Source: Trochalopteron elliotii
Lineage: Eukaryota > Chordata > Aves > Passeriformes > Leiothrichidae
Length of the DNA: 64,000 nt
Reading direction: 5' to 3'
Assembly: GCA_024734555.1 (NCBI GenBank)
Contig: JANPWX010000028.1
Span: 2,052,245-2,116,244, forward strand
The notes beneath the pieces are model-generated. The model searched no databases, was not told the DNA's origin, and saw only the letters and a list, made by a program, of their open reading frames with translations. Of the stretch, positions 51,663 through 62,972 are shown piece by piece. A program made the translations under genes and the position numbers. Within the stretch, counting starts at the first letter, position 1; every line of letters starts with the position of its first letter.

Positions 51663-53589
51663 GGGGGGTTTTTTTAAAGACAGAAAGTATTAAACCCAAA
51701 TAATGAAAGATACCAGATAAAAATCCCAAGTGTATGAACTCTCAGTTCCTTCAAGGACTGCTGCTACTGGCTAAGGAGTCAAGCTCCAAACTCTTGGCAA
51801 TCTCACTTTCAGACTAGTCCCACTACAAGGTCACCCTGCTGAAGCTGCATTTCCAGCTAGCTGAAAAACCCACTCACAACTATTTACTTTGGGAATTACT
51901 GATTTCCAGACTGGACAGAGAATTTAGGAACCCATAGCCAGAGCTACTGAAGGTCCAAATGAGGACCTTTAGGATTTTTGGACTGTGTCAAAACCAGCTC
52001 TGTTTAGGCACATCTGTCTTCATCCAGACGTCATCCAGCAGCAGTTCAGCTCCCCCAGGCTGGGTGAGGTAGGAGCAGCTGTACATTCTGGCCGCAGGTG
52101 CAAGCAGTCACTTACAGCCCTGGAGGGACCGAGCTGCTGCGAGCCATTGCAAGCACTTAACGTCAGATTTTCTCTTCCTGATGTGATCCCTTCAGCTGTT
52201 TTTGAGGCCTTCCCTGCCAGAGGAGCTGAGCTGCTGGCTACTAGCAAACACATTAAAGCCCTCTGGTCACTTTTGAGTCCTTGGGGGCTCACAAGACACA
52301 GTTAAGTGACTCATTGTGTAAGAGCAATTGTTTCAACTTCTTGGATAATTACCTAATTTTAACACCTACCCCATTCTAGAGTGAGCCAATTTCTACATGC
52401 CTTGCAACAATTGTCTTTCTGGGGAATATTGTCAGTCATTTAGTAACGGATTTCTTCTTAATACCTGTGTGAAAAGGTGATCACACAACTTAAACCTTCT
52501 ACTGACTAATTCTTCAGTAGATCCCAAAACACTTGCTGGAGTTTTTGTTAAATGCAAAAGGCATGTGGAACATTTTTCCAAATATATGATAAATACATAT
52601 TCCACATCCTATCTTACACTTGTTTCAGTATTGCTAAAAATTAATGTGATTCTGAACAAATCAAAGAAATTTTCAATGTGGGCTATTCTACTGTGAACCT
52701 GATATTCAAACACCTTGAGTTTCCCATAACTTCATTTGGAGTTATGAGATTGGCGTACTCTTGGAATAGATCCCTAAATGACTGGCAGGAAGTCAGAAAA
52801 ACAAGTAACTTGTGCACTTATAATGGCTCTAATTAACAGAGGTTTCTGTTATCTCCAAATATTCTGATTCACAACACAATCCCAAATTTCTGAAATTTTT
52901 GGTGAAACAAGCAATGAAATTTGCCCCAGTTTTATGCGAAAGGCCACATGGGAAAAAAGAGGACTTGGGAAAACTTGAACTCAGAGCAGCCTGCGTGAAG
53001 CCACCCTCTCAAGTAGTGCTGGATTCCTGGGTCATTGTTTCTTTGGCAGCCTGCGAGCTGGGGGAGCAAGGAGGGCAAACAAGAAGAGCTCCCTAAACCC
53101 CTTCCTTATACCACTGAAGATTTAATGAACAGTAAGAGTATAAGCCTTCAACTTTAGCAAACTGTCACCTTGTATTTCCCTGAAATCTTCCTGACCTTAT
53201 CTAAAACTAGCTGTGGCAATGCAGATTTGTTGTAGAAGGCTGGAAGCAGTCCTGTAGTACAATCTTCATATTTTTAACCACTTCTTACCCAATCTCTTAT
53301 TCAATTCCTAGAAATATTCAAATCTGTGGCCAATACATTAGCTGGTAGGACTCCTTTTTACTCACAAAAGTAATCATTGAGACAGGCTAGAGGAGGGGGG
53401 AAAAAAACAATTAAAAATTATTAGAATTATTATTATAATGAAACTATGTCTAGTTACAGAAATGTATGTATATAATAGTGTGATAGATATGATGGATAAA
53501 TTCGTGTATCAAAATATTAGAAATGTAGTAGATGCTGTAGATGTAGTAAATGAAATAATGTATCAAATATATTGTAAATCTTGGAACAC
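51663..53589. other. Non-coding sequence, nothing recognised
   Basis: Overlapping frames of about 100 codons on both strands at 51985-52305 follow from a local GC rise and show no domain. At 53455-53580 there is an AT-rich, imperfectly repetitive piece (words such as GTAGATG and GTATCAAA recur). Confidence 0.5.
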
Positions 53590-54129
53590 TGTGAAGTAAG
53601 TCCCAGTTCCCATAAAGGGAAGATGTTCCCGAATACCGGGACTTACTTTGCAACTGTAAAGACAGCAGGATGAGACCTGGATTTACAATTGATAAAGAGT
53701 GGCTGAACAGGAGATGGCTCGTTGATCGAATCAGACTCTGTGCACCTGGACCATCAAACAACCAATGCCAATCTCGATGGAGGACCTGGAATCACCAACC
53801 GAAAGCTGGGTTCCAGGAACTCCTTTTCAAGACCTACACCAGTGCTGGGAAATCTGTTCAAAGCCCATCAACGAGTGAAAGACAGTGCATGAATGTGAAA
53901 ATTGAACAGATACACAATGGACTAGCTGCTAGGCACAAATAACAGTATAAAAACCAGACCCAAAAACTCAGAAATCGTGGACAGGGTGGGATAGCACCCT
54001 TGCTGCTGATCACCTGTTCAGCATTCGATTGATGTTGCTTGTGGCTGTCCCAGATAGATTTTTGAAAATGGAAAAATAAAATCTTGTATTTTTTTATCCA
54101 ATTGGCTGATATTAATTTATAACAATAGA
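53590..54129 (+). mobile_element. Solo LTR of an endogenous retrovirus (ERVK-like?)
   Basis: A TATA box (GTATAAAAACC, 53946-53953) and an AATAAA signal (54075-54080) lie about 125 bases apart, the order and spacing of an LTR U3-R-U5 on the plus strand. The R part includes GACAGGGTGGGATAGCACCCTT and CTTGCTGCTGATCACCTGTTC, a pattern I associate with avian ERVK-type LTRs. The proposed start is TGTGAAGTAAGTCCC, with an 11-base inverted repeat (53594-53604 with 53638-53648) in the first 60 bases. The 3' end is either at ATAACA (54124) or a few bases later, where an AACAC pentamer matches the one just before the start. No internal retroviral sequence follows. Confidence 0.65.
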
Positions 54130-55102
54130 AACACCACTTTCTTCTTCTAACAAAACAGCAGATGATACAGGCTGCTTGTACAGCCATGTCAGCAACATTA
54201 GCTCCAGCACATAACCTGGTCAGAGCCACAGCAGAGAGGAACTTGCTCCAAGTGCTTTTGGTCACTGAGCTCAGACCGGGTGTAACAATAAGTTCTTGGT
54301 CTCACACAAACACCATGTCTGTGAAAGGTGCCAAGATGTGGTCATGAGGATCAAGTGATAACAGAAATGGATTGTGTAATAATTAGTTATACAACACACT
54401 TTTCACTCTCCTAAGTGAGAAAACTGTGATATTGGTATTTGTAAAAGAGGAAGTATTGCAGGCTTGTAATTTGAACAGCTGAAAAGAACATCACTTCTCT
54501 GAAGTTCTTTGTTTCTAGTTTTCTGTTTTAAATGCTTTGATTTTTTCCTCCCCTCCACCCTCCTGACATTAACACCTACTGATGTAAAATTCTTAAAACT
54601 CCTTAAAATTCTAGACTGTGGTTCTCTTGTTATTTGCTAGTGATATCAATCTGCCATGTGTCTGAGCTCAGGTATCCCATCTGTTCAGTACTGAGCTTGC
54701 CAAATCTTTATTCAGATTACTTATTCAATTAGTACTTCAGAATTTTACACAAAATACAATGATTTACGTGAAGGAATGGAGGGGACATTTAAGTCAAATG
54801 CATTGGTTTGAGAAGAATGAACCCAAGATTCTCGTTTTCATGGACAAATGTCCTTACATGAGATACTCTACCTGGAATTGATCCACTTTCTACTGGGTTC
54901 CTACATCAGTCCATAAGCCCCATCTGGCTGTTAGTCTAAAGGCTGAGACATTGCCAGGGAGGTGTGACACCTGGCTTCCAATCCCCGATCCAGAAAGCAG
55001 TTCCTTAATTACACAAAGTGAAGACAGCAGGTGCACACTTTTAGTCTGGCTTGATTCTGAGCCATACTCAAATGGAGAGGTCAGATCTACTCAGGCAAAA
55101 AG
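54130..55102. other. Non-coding sequence, nothing recognised
   Basis: About one kilobase between the LTR and the rearranged CR1. No primer binding site follows the LTR and no retroviral coding sequence is visible. Confidence 0.5.
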
Positions 55103-55412
55103 AATAGAATCGTAGAATCATTTTTATTGTAAAAGACCTTTAAGACCATGAAGTCCAACAATTAACCCAACACGCCAAGTCCACCACTAAGCCACCACCT
55201 ATCCAAAACATGAGAAGACAGTTTCTCTGGCAGAGTGCTATGAGAAATGGTGTCAAAGGCTTTATTAAAAGTCCAGATAGACAACATCCACAGCCTTTTC
55301 TTCATCCACTAAGCATTTCACTTTGTCAAAGTAGAAGATCAAGTTGGTCAAGCAGGGTCTGCCTTTCATAAACTCATGCTGGCCAGGCCTAATGCCCTAA
55401 CTGTTCTGGGAG
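55103..55412 (-). mobile_element. CR1 LINE: 3' end plus reverse transcriptase piece
   Basis: On the plus strand the copy begins AATAGAATCGTAGAATCA, the reverse of the CR1 3' terminal repeats, then GACCTTTAAGACCATGAAG and GCCAAGTCCACCACTAAG. From about 55213 it jumps to the reverse transcriptase region: on the minus strand the translation shows FMKGRPCLTNLI, then DKVKCLVDEEKAVDVVYLDF, the region leading into motif A with its catalytic Asp. The part between motif A and the 3' untranslated end is missing, so there is an internal deletion. It ends near 55412, where an inverted CR1 piece follows on the other side of a 40-base gap. Confidence 0.85.
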
Positions 55413-55426
55413 AAGTCTTTAGTAAC

Positions 55427-55438
55427 AAGACTAGTCTT
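55427..55438. repeat. 12-bp palindrome at the CR1 inversion junction
   Basis: AAGACTAGTCTT is a perfect palindrome in the short unassigned spacer (55413-55453) between oppositely oriented CR1 pieces. The word AGTCTTTA also occurs twice there (55414-55421 and 55433-55440). Confidence 0.6.
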
Positions 55439-55453
55439 TAAAAGCAAGACCAG

Positions 55454-55512
55454 TCGGTTTGACCTTGGTGCTGGGGAAGGTTATGGAGTAGATGATCTTG
55501 AGTGTCATCACA
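55454..55512 (+). mobile_element. CR1 LINE: inverted reverse transcriptase piece
   Basis: On the plus strand this reads TGACCTTGGTGCTGGGGAAG and then GTTATGGAGTAGATGATCTT, giving LTLVLGKVME followed by a stop and ILSVIT. That is the segment immediately upstream, in CR1 coordinates, of the minus-strand piece at 55103-55412. It therefore belongs to the same part of the reverse transcriptase domain but in the opposite orientation. Confidence 0.78.
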
Positions 55513-55680
55513 ATTGTGAGATTTCTCACAGCTGCTTGTAGAATCTACCTCTTAATCCTAGTTAGAAGGTCTAGAACAGATTTCCCCCATGACATCTGCC
55601 TTGTTGTCCTTCCCCCCAGCTCTTACCCATAAGAAAATCAACCCTATCATTGCCATCATTAAGCTCTAGTAGCTTGGTTT
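55505..55680 (-). mobile_element. CR1 LINE: endonuclease-domain piece
   Basis: Read on the minus strand the sequence corresponds to the first half of the CR1 endonuclease domain: LLELNDGNDRVDFLMGKSW, then a shifted part matching the 'KADVMVG' region, and FYKQL followed by EISQL near 55510. Frameshifts and stops break it. It overlaps the inverted piece by a few bases (TCATCACAATTGTGAG), so the exact joint is ambiguous. It ends near CTCTAG at about 55670-55680. Confidence 0.7.
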
Positions 55681-56288
55681 GTATTTTAAATAGCTGTTGC
55701 AACAACTGAACTGTTAGAATAAGAAACAGTAAATTCTTGTTCAGAATGTCTGTGAGCCTGCACTCCAACTCCCTTCAAAAATTGTTTGGCAAATTCCTAC
55801 ACAAATTTGCTGATAGATTTGAAATTACAAAAACTGCATCTCCAATGCCAAAGTTCATCAAAACTCAATAGGACCCATAGAGACATGAGTAACTTACATC
55901 AACCTTATGATCACTACATAACAAATCTTAAATATACTCTATTTTTTTTAATTGTATTAAATAGAGTTTTCAACAGCAGCAACATTTTCATATTGAGTAC
56001 ATTCTTCATTTTTTCATGTTGGTGTCTTGCTTGTAAAGCCTAGTTGTTGGTACCTTGCCTTAAAAGCTTAGGCATCCCTAAGCACTTAAAGGAAAAAGAC
56101 TCAAAAACACAAAAGAAGCTAATTTATTATGAAGAAAAAGAGAGGAAAGTCCACATGAACAGAAAAGCAGGCATCACATAAAGTACAATTGAAAAGACTT
56201 AATTGAAGTTGCCTTAGAAAATTATGTTTTCTAAAGCAATACTTTTCTTTCCCATTTCTTCCTTTACAGAGAAAAACTTGCTTTCTGG
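55681..56288. other. Non-coding sequence, nothing recognised
   Basis: About 600 bases without a recognised element. Confidence 0.45.
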
Positions 56289-56357
56289 AAACAAACAAAC
56301 AAACAAAACAAACAACCCCCAAAAGCAAACAAAAACAAACAAACAAACAAACAACCC
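56289..56357. repeat. (CAAA)n microsatellite with a duplicated block
   Basis: Two blocks of CAAA/CAAAA units each end in AACAACCCCC, about 40 bases apart, so a block of the array has been duplicated. The reverse reading gives a Val/Cys/Phe/Leu string that is not a gene. Confidence 0.9.
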
Positions 56358-56438
56358 CCGAAAACAATCAAACAACTCCCTCCAAAACTTTTATTTTGGA
56401 AAAATACCTTCATTCTATAGGCATTGCCCTAAAGAAAA

Positions 56439-56457
56439 TATATATATATATATATAT
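56439..56457. repeat. Short (TA)n microsatellite
   Basis: Nine to ten TA dinucleotides flanked by A-rich and T-rich sequence. Confidence 0.9.
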
Positions 56458-59400
56458 TTTCTATAGTTTAGTATTGAAATGAATGAATTTCCAAGATTAT
56501 ATTTTTAAAATGTCAGCTTTAGAAAAAGACAAACAAAGTACTTTAGAAGAGTCAGTCACATTGTTGGAAAGCAGAGTTGCAGTTGTTACCAAAAGCTTCT
56601 TTCTGTTTGCCTTTAACTGTGAGGACATTTAACCATAAGCCATATTTTAAAAGGTTGCCAAGTAGTTATTTTCCTTTCAGATCAGGTGAAAAAAATCTCT
56701 TTTTGAGCAAAGTCAGTTAGGTGAACTTATGTATTTGTTCAATAGAGATTTTCTGTGAAAGGCTTCTATCTTCAACTCCTTGTATTAACTGCAGAATTTT
56801 GTTTTCTTTTTGATTTTTGGGTTTGGGTTTCTTTTACACTTTCTCTCCTGAAAAGGGCTGGCATAAATGTCTGGTAGACAGAGCTTGGCTGGCAGATGTT
56901 TTTTATGTAAATCCATTGCCAGTGTAAAAACCATATATTTTTACTATGAGATCATGGGCGTTCTGTGTACCTTTCATAACTATTAAAGTTACTTGGGAAA
57001 TGCTGTAAAATATCTTTTTGCCTTTACTTTTTCCATGGGACAACTTCTTATTTTTATCTGTGTTTGCAGAAGAAAGATCAGTATATTCAAACTGGAGCTT
57101 ACCTAAAGGCTGTCTGGCATTCAAGTTCACAAATGTTAAATGCTAAAGGAATTGATTGCAGTGTTTCAGGATTGATGTCCTTCTAATTCTTATTACTTAT
57201 TTTGTCATTTAAATTTCATATGCTGATTTAAAAACAAGTAGCTATGTACCATCGGATAAGCACTTCTAAGTTCCTCTGTTCTTCTGTTTCCAACTAAACC
57301 TGTATTTTTCCTCTTATGTATGTATTTGTTTCTGGTGTCTTAAAAGGCATGAATTAGCATACTGCTGTAGTTTCTTTGAACTTCATGTTGTTCTTTGATT
57401 ATTTTTTAAGTTTCTTTTAGTTATCTAGAATCTCAACGTGTCAGAATAATTTTGGAGATAGTCTAATCTAACTCTCAGTTTCAAGGACTTAAGTTACACT
57501 TTCCCTAAAACTCTCTGAGAACTTTCCATTTTCTACCCACACCCTTTCCCCTTGTAGCCTGCCTATTACATTTTAAAAGCTCTGTGAACATTCTTCTGGT
57601 GTATATTTACAACTACCATGCCCAGCATCAAGAATATGACCCTAAAGTCCCTTGTCCTATCACTGAAACATTGCTGCCTCTACAGATTTTTTTTCCCCTA
57701 ATTTTGTTCTTTGTATTGTTTCTGTAGGAATCCGATTTTCAGAGTCTACATGGCAAATTCTGAGGAACACTGGACAAAAATAAATGGCAACATGTGAAAA
57801 CTGAATTTAAAGTAACTATAAAATAAGTGGAGTTTGCATTTTTCTATCTAGAGTACCTCAACCCACATATAAGATAAATAAATTCTCAACCCATTTCACC
57901 CTACAAACATTCAAGAAAAAGTGAGCTCTGCTTCAACAATGTGATACATGCCCTCAGAAAAATATTTTCTGGAGTGTTTCCCTTAACACAAGACAATCCA
58001 CAGGATATATTGAGGAACTCACCATGCTGGAGTTTGTATTGTGGGAGATGTTATGAGTTAGTAGTGCCAACAGTTGTCTATGAATGATTTGTGTTGTAAG
58101 ACCTTAGCAATGTTCAAAGAATATGTGCCAGCTACATCAAAATTGTCTTTTGTTCTATTTAGGCAGCCACATGTAAAGTTACATAAGCTGAATGTGACAA
58201 TAGTATTTGTAAATCACACATTTGAAAGGGAAGAAAATGAGCAACTCAGATGATTACAAAAGTAGAAGATGAAATGGAATGTGGTCAGTCTGGAGTTAGG
58301 TGGGAGACTAGAAAGTTTTCTGCATACTACTGGATACCAGGACTTATCTCCACTGCAATCTTCTATTTGTCTTTCAACATACAGTGCATTCACAGTGTCA
58401 TAAAACAGGGATTACATGAGACCAGTCAGCCTCTGTCATTTTTTCTCCATTTTAGGGGCTCAGAAAAATCAATTTTCTCATAAAGATTCTTCAAAGTCCA
58501 CCTTGTTAAGAGAAATGAGGAAAAAGTCTTTATAAAATACTGTTGTCTTAGTGAATGTTGTCTCATTTAGTGTGAATAAGAGCTGGGCAAAGCTTTCAGT
58601 GTAAAACTCCAAATTGTATGAAACATCTGGTTTTTAATTTTGTTAAAATTCAAAACTTAGCCCAAGTTCTTCGAAAGTTTTTTTGAACTTCACAAACATT
58701 CTTGTATTATGAAACAGAGTACTGAGGAAAGCTGTCCTGATTTGTGGTTTTGAGTGGACACCATACACAATCTCTGGATTTTTCACAAGATTAGGTGAAA
58801 CTTGGTGATTTTGACAAGAGGTTTTATTTGAATTTCTGGCTTGTGACATCATCATAGACAGAAAATGCAGTCTTTACATGGATTACATGGATTACAGTCC
58901 AAACCTAGGGTGAGTAGAAAAACAAAAATATTTTGAAACCAAATAAAAAAGGATGAGCAAAATATTTGTTATCCACAGATTTTATGAGACAATAACATAA
59001 ACTAAAGCATAATAGCTGAGAATGGTTTTATATTTGTGTCCGGTTTAGGATACATCTTATGAAAACTAAGTAAAAATATCAAAGTTCTGTGATAACAATA
59101 TCAGATGTATACGTGTGAATGTGAATATTGATCAGCTCTGCCTAAATGAATGCAAAGAACTCATTTCAAGTTTTCTGACTCTTCTTTTTTCCCTAGGAAA
59201 ATCCCAGTGGGAAGAAAGAAAGAAGGGAAAAAAAAAAAAAAAAAAAAAAAAGAGAATACAAGCCCTTGAAATAGAACTCTCAGAGCTAATGTTTTTGCCC
59301 AGTCCTTTTCTGCAGCTTATGTATTTAAAAATCCCTACAGTAATGACAGTTCTGTAAAAGTTAGGCTAAAATACTCCCCAGCTTTTACTCTAGTGAAATA

Positions 59401-60144
59401 AGTGCATCCACATTTATTTACATCTAAGTTGATTCAACTTATGTAGGTGCATTATTGATTTATCTTGAAGTTCATATACAATGTCAATTTCTTATTAAAT
59501 AGGCAATGTTTGTGTTTACTTGTGTTACTCAATATTCAAATACCACTCCAGGAAACTGCTTTAAAAATAAATCCCATAATTTCACAAAGCCATTTCCAAA
59601 CTCCAAGGATGATGGTGGGTACAATAGAACACAAAGACACTGCTGTCACCAGAGTGCCACCAGTTGAGATCTTACCTATGTTTGGTTTTGCATAATGGAT
59701 TCTTTTTATAGTGCATTTGCCAGTCATAGCACAACATTTTTGTAACCAATTTCAACTTCAAGAAGGAAAGTTTTTAATTTCTGAGTATTTTCATGTGTTC
59801 AAGAGAAAGTCTGCCCCATTAAATGCAACTGGAATAACAGCATTGTCTTGCATAAAAAGTATTCTGCCAGGAGGAAACAGATCCAAAACTGATTTGACAG
59901 AAATAGTTTCTTCAACTTTTACTGCACTGTAACCCATAAAAAAGTACCTCAATCGGGATATCAGAAAATGTTTAATGGGAATATTGCTTTCAGATTTGGC
60001 ACAAATTAAATCAGTCCTGTACTGAGTATGATGGTATAGTGTTAGACACAATTTCACTTTGTGAATTTGCACACAAATAAGAATACCTTGACTGTGGGAG
60101 TGCATTTTTTAATATTAAGTTTAATTCATAAGTTAATGTTCTTT
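56458..60144. other. Non-coding sequence with A24 run
   Basis: AT-rich, with frames of at most about 100 codons (a 104-codon minus frame at 59791-60105 has no domain). An uninterrupted A24 run lies at 59228-59251 after GAAAGAAAGAAGGG. No mobile element is recognisable upstream of that run. Confidence 0.5.
59228..59251. repeat. A24 homopolymer
   Basis: Uninterrupted A run at the end of a purine tract; probably slippage, possibly an old retroposon tail. Confidence 0.9.
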
Positions 60145-60611
60145 TGTAAAATGGTTTGTTCTCTGTACTTCTTTTTGTTACCCACATTCGGTTTATCCCT
60201 GTTTTTTCCCCAGTAACAGTTCTGTGATTGGTTCTGTATTCTCCCTAAGTTTTCCCCGCCAGAGACAGCTAACTGTCCATCACTTCACAGACAGCCTCCT
60301 GTTGCTGTCTATCATTTTTGGGGTCACTCCTCACTTCTGGAAGATTCTGAGAGAAGCATCAAGTGATTGGACAGAATTCTGATTGTCACCTTCTAATGTT
60401 CACTGTATGGTTGTTTTGTATGTTTGTTTATGAGACCAGCCACCCCCCTGTTAAACCTTATTGGTTCCCTTTCTGTGTAACACCCCCAGTTATAAGGTCT
60501 CACCCGAGAGTTAACCGGGGTCTTCGGCATGCTGACTCTCGAGGTGAGGGCCCCACGCCGGGGTTCCAATAAACTCGTGTGACCCAGCGTCTCCGGAGTC
60601 CCCCCTTTTCA
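60145..60611 (+). mobile_element. CpG-rich LTR, probably gammaretrovirus-like (ERV1)
   Basis: A TATA box (TTATAAGG, 60490-60497), an AATAAA signal (60568-60573) and two ATTGG boxes (reverse CCAAT) near 60225 and 60461 lie in LTR order on the plus strand. The distance from TATA to AATAAA is about 77 bases, giving a short R. The tail (GACCCAGCGTCTCCGGAGTC, then CCCCTTTTCA) resembles gammaretroviral U5 ends. CpG dinucleotides are frequent between 60500 and 60620, unlike the rest of the window, suggesting a young or protected sequence. The 5' limit (TGTAAAATGG) is a guess; there is no clear target duplication and no recognised primer binding site. Confidence 0.6.
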
Positions 60612-60739
60612 TCCTCCAGCCATCACCACGCAGGAGCAGCTCAAGCGAAAAAGATCCCACTGAAAGAAAGCCCAGTTGCCTGTGCCGAGGCTAACCGGCT
60701 TGAAAAACAGGCACGGCAACACTTCACTTGACCTGCTTA
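60612..60739. other. Unassigned 130 bases between LTR and CR1
   Basis: GC-richer sequence with the inverted words GCCTGTGCC and GGCACGGC. It could be the start of a retroviral leader or the upstream part of the CR1 endonuclease, but neither reading is clear. Confidence 0.35.
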
Positions 60740-60746
60740 ATCTTGA

Positions 60747-60845
60747 CTTGATCTGCTGCTTGTCAACAGAGAGGATCTCGGGAGCAAAGTGGAGAATGGT
60801 GGACATCCTGGGCACAGTGATCACAAAGCAATCAAGTTCAAAATC
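60747..60845 (+). pseudogene. CR1 endonuclease domain remnant
   Basis: The frame reads LDLLLVNREDL, then GHPGHSDHKAIKFKI. The SDH triplet (60816-60824) matches the conserved C-terminal motif of apurinic-type LINE endonucleases, whose His is catalytic. The earlier catalytic motifs of the domain are not present because the element is truncated. The frame reaches a stop near 60937. Confidence 0.72.
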
Positions 60846-61279
60846 TCTGTTGACAGGAGAAAAACTGTGAGCAAAACCTCAACTCTGAATAAGAGGAAAG
60901 AAGACTTGAGGTTTCTCTGGTTTCTCAGTAAGTAAAGGCCCCTGGGAAAATGTTTTTGCAGTGCTGATCACTTTTCAAACATCACCCTTTATGGGCACAG
61001 GAACAGGAAATTCCCATCTGTTGGAAGTCAATCAGGCAAGGCAGAAGGCTGGCTTGGCTGAACAGGGATCTTCTCTTGGATACAAATGAAAAAAGGAAGG
61101 TGTATACCCAGTGCAAGAAACAAGGGTGACATGGGAAGAATACAGAGATGCTGCTTGCCTTTGAAGGGAGAAAATTTATGTGGCCAAAGCTGGAGTTGAA
61201 GCTGGCCAGAAACATGGGGGACAATAATTTTTTTTTTCAATTATATTAATGACAATAGGCAGTGTGAAAATGACACAGT

Positions 61280-62215
61280 GTGAGGAAGTGTCACTTCACA
61301 AACAGGGACACAGAAAATTGTTTAACACATTCTTTGCCTCTGTCTTCAACAAGGGGGTCTCAGTGCCCCGAGCTGGAGGACCATGACTGTGAGAATGATC
61401 AACTCCCAGTCAACCCTGAAACTGTGTGGGATCTGCTGCTCCAAATGGATCCCTACAAAGCTATGGGACCTGGTGGGATTCATCCAAGAATCCTTAAAGC
61501 ACTAGCTGATGTCATCCCAAAGCCTCTCTTGAAGATTTTTGAGCAGTCTTGGAAATCCAGAGAGGTCCCAGCTACTGAATAATGTTGTTCCAGTTTTCAA
61601 GAAGGACAAGGAGAACCCTGGAAACTAAAGGCATATCAGTGTCACTTCAGTGCCTGATAAAGTTGTGGAGAAGATTTTTCTGGGAGGTGTTGAAAAACAC
61701 CTGAAAGACAACACAGTCATTGGTCACAGCCAGCACAGCTTCATGAGGTTTGGAAAGTTCTGCTTATCAAACCTGACTTCCTCTGACGACAAGGTAACCC
61801 ACCTAGCTGACCAAGGGAAGCCAGTTGATGTAATCCTTTTGGATTTCAGTAAAGCTTTTGGAACTGTTTCTCACAGGATCCCTCAGGACAAAATGTCCGC
61901 CAGACAGCTGGATAAACACATCATGGGATGGGTGAGCAACTGGCTCATGGGTTGGACAGAAAGGGTCACAGTGAATGGGGTGACATCAGACTGCTGACCT
62001 GTCACTACTGGGGTTGTTCCACAGGGCTCCTCAGCCCTGTGCTCCTCAGCATCTTCATAAATGACTTGCAGGCAGGACTGGAAGAGATACTGAGCAAGTT
62101 CACACACCACACAAAACTGGGAGGAGCTGCTGACTCTCTCCAGGGCAGGGAGGCCCTGCAGAGAGACCCTGACAAATGGAAGGCTGGGCAACCATCAACC
62201 ACATGAAGTTCAACA
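61280..62215 (+). pseudogene. CR1 reverse transcriptase domain, inactivated
   Basis: LINE reverse transcriptases copy element RNA into DNA at the nicked target. Here the domain is spread over two alternating forward frames. The first part (61410-61580) reads through YKAMGPGGIHPRILKALADV and FEQSWKSREVP and ends at a stop. The second (61650-61997) includes motif A, VDVILLDFSKAFGTVSH, with its Asp (61842-61844) intact. The third (61928-62206) has SPVLLSIFINDL and then KFTHHTKLGG at motif C (62093-62125), where the usual two Asp are both His. At least two frameshifts and this loss rule out activity. Confidence 0.85.
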
Positions 62216-62972
62216 AGGGAAAGAGCCAGATTCTGCATCTGGGGTGGGGCAACCCTTGATGTACAAGACAGAGCAGGGAATGAGATGCTGGAAAGTCCCA
62301 GGGAAAGGGACTTGTGGGTCCTGGTCAATGGCAAGTTGGATATGAATCAGCAGTGCCCTGGAAGCCAGGAGGGCCAACCCTGTCCTGGGGTACATCAGGC
62401 CCAGCATCACCAGCCAGGCAAGGGAGGGGATTGTCCTGCCCTGCTCTGAGCTGGGGCGGCCTCACCTCCAGTGCTGGGGACAGCTTTGGGTGCCACAGTG
62501 CAAAAAAGACATTGAACTATTAGAGAGTGTCCAAAGGAGAGCAACAAAGATGGTGAAGGGCCTTGAGGGGAAGCTGCATGAGGAGCAGCTGAGGGCACTT
62601 GGTCTGTTCAGCCTGGAGGAGACTGAGGGGAGACCTCACTGCGGTTACAACTTCTGTGTGAGGGGACAAGGAAGTGCAGGCACTGATCTCTTCTCTGTGG
62701 TGACCAGAGACAGGACCTGAGGGGATGGCCTGAAGTTGCATCAGGGTTTAGGTTTGATATTAGAGAAAGATTCTTCTCCCTGAGGGTCGTTGGGTATTGA
62801 ATAGGCCCTCCAGGGAAGGGGTGACACCACCAGCCTGACAGAGTTTGAGAAGCATTTGCACAATGCTTTCAGGCAGATGGTGTGTCTCTTGAGGATAGTC
62901 CTGTGCAGGGCCAGGAGTTCGACTTTAGGATCTTTGTAGGTCCCTTCCAACCCAGCACATTCTCTGATTCTA

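Larger units (their letters stand above)
60740..62972 (+). mobile_element. CR1 LINE, 5'-truncated 2.2-kb copy
   Basis: The copy runs from the last part of the endonuclease domain to the CR1 3' end. Recognisable landmarks in order are LDLLLVNREDL and GHSDHKAIKFKI (endonuclease, 60747-60840), the linker with frameshifts and stops (60850-61360), the reverse transcriptase domain (about 61380-62215), the carboxy-terminal region with KKDIELLESVQRRATKMVKG (62496-62555) and LFSVVTRDRT (62688-62717), and the 3' untranslated end ATTCTCTGATTCTA. Everything lies on one strand without inversion. At least four frame changes and several stops show that it is dead. It sits directly downstream of an LTR in the same orientation. 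Confidence 0.9.

Noticed and set aside
51985..52305. Overlapping frames of about 100 codons on both strands
   Set aside because: A local GC rise lowers stop frequency; neither translation shows a motif.
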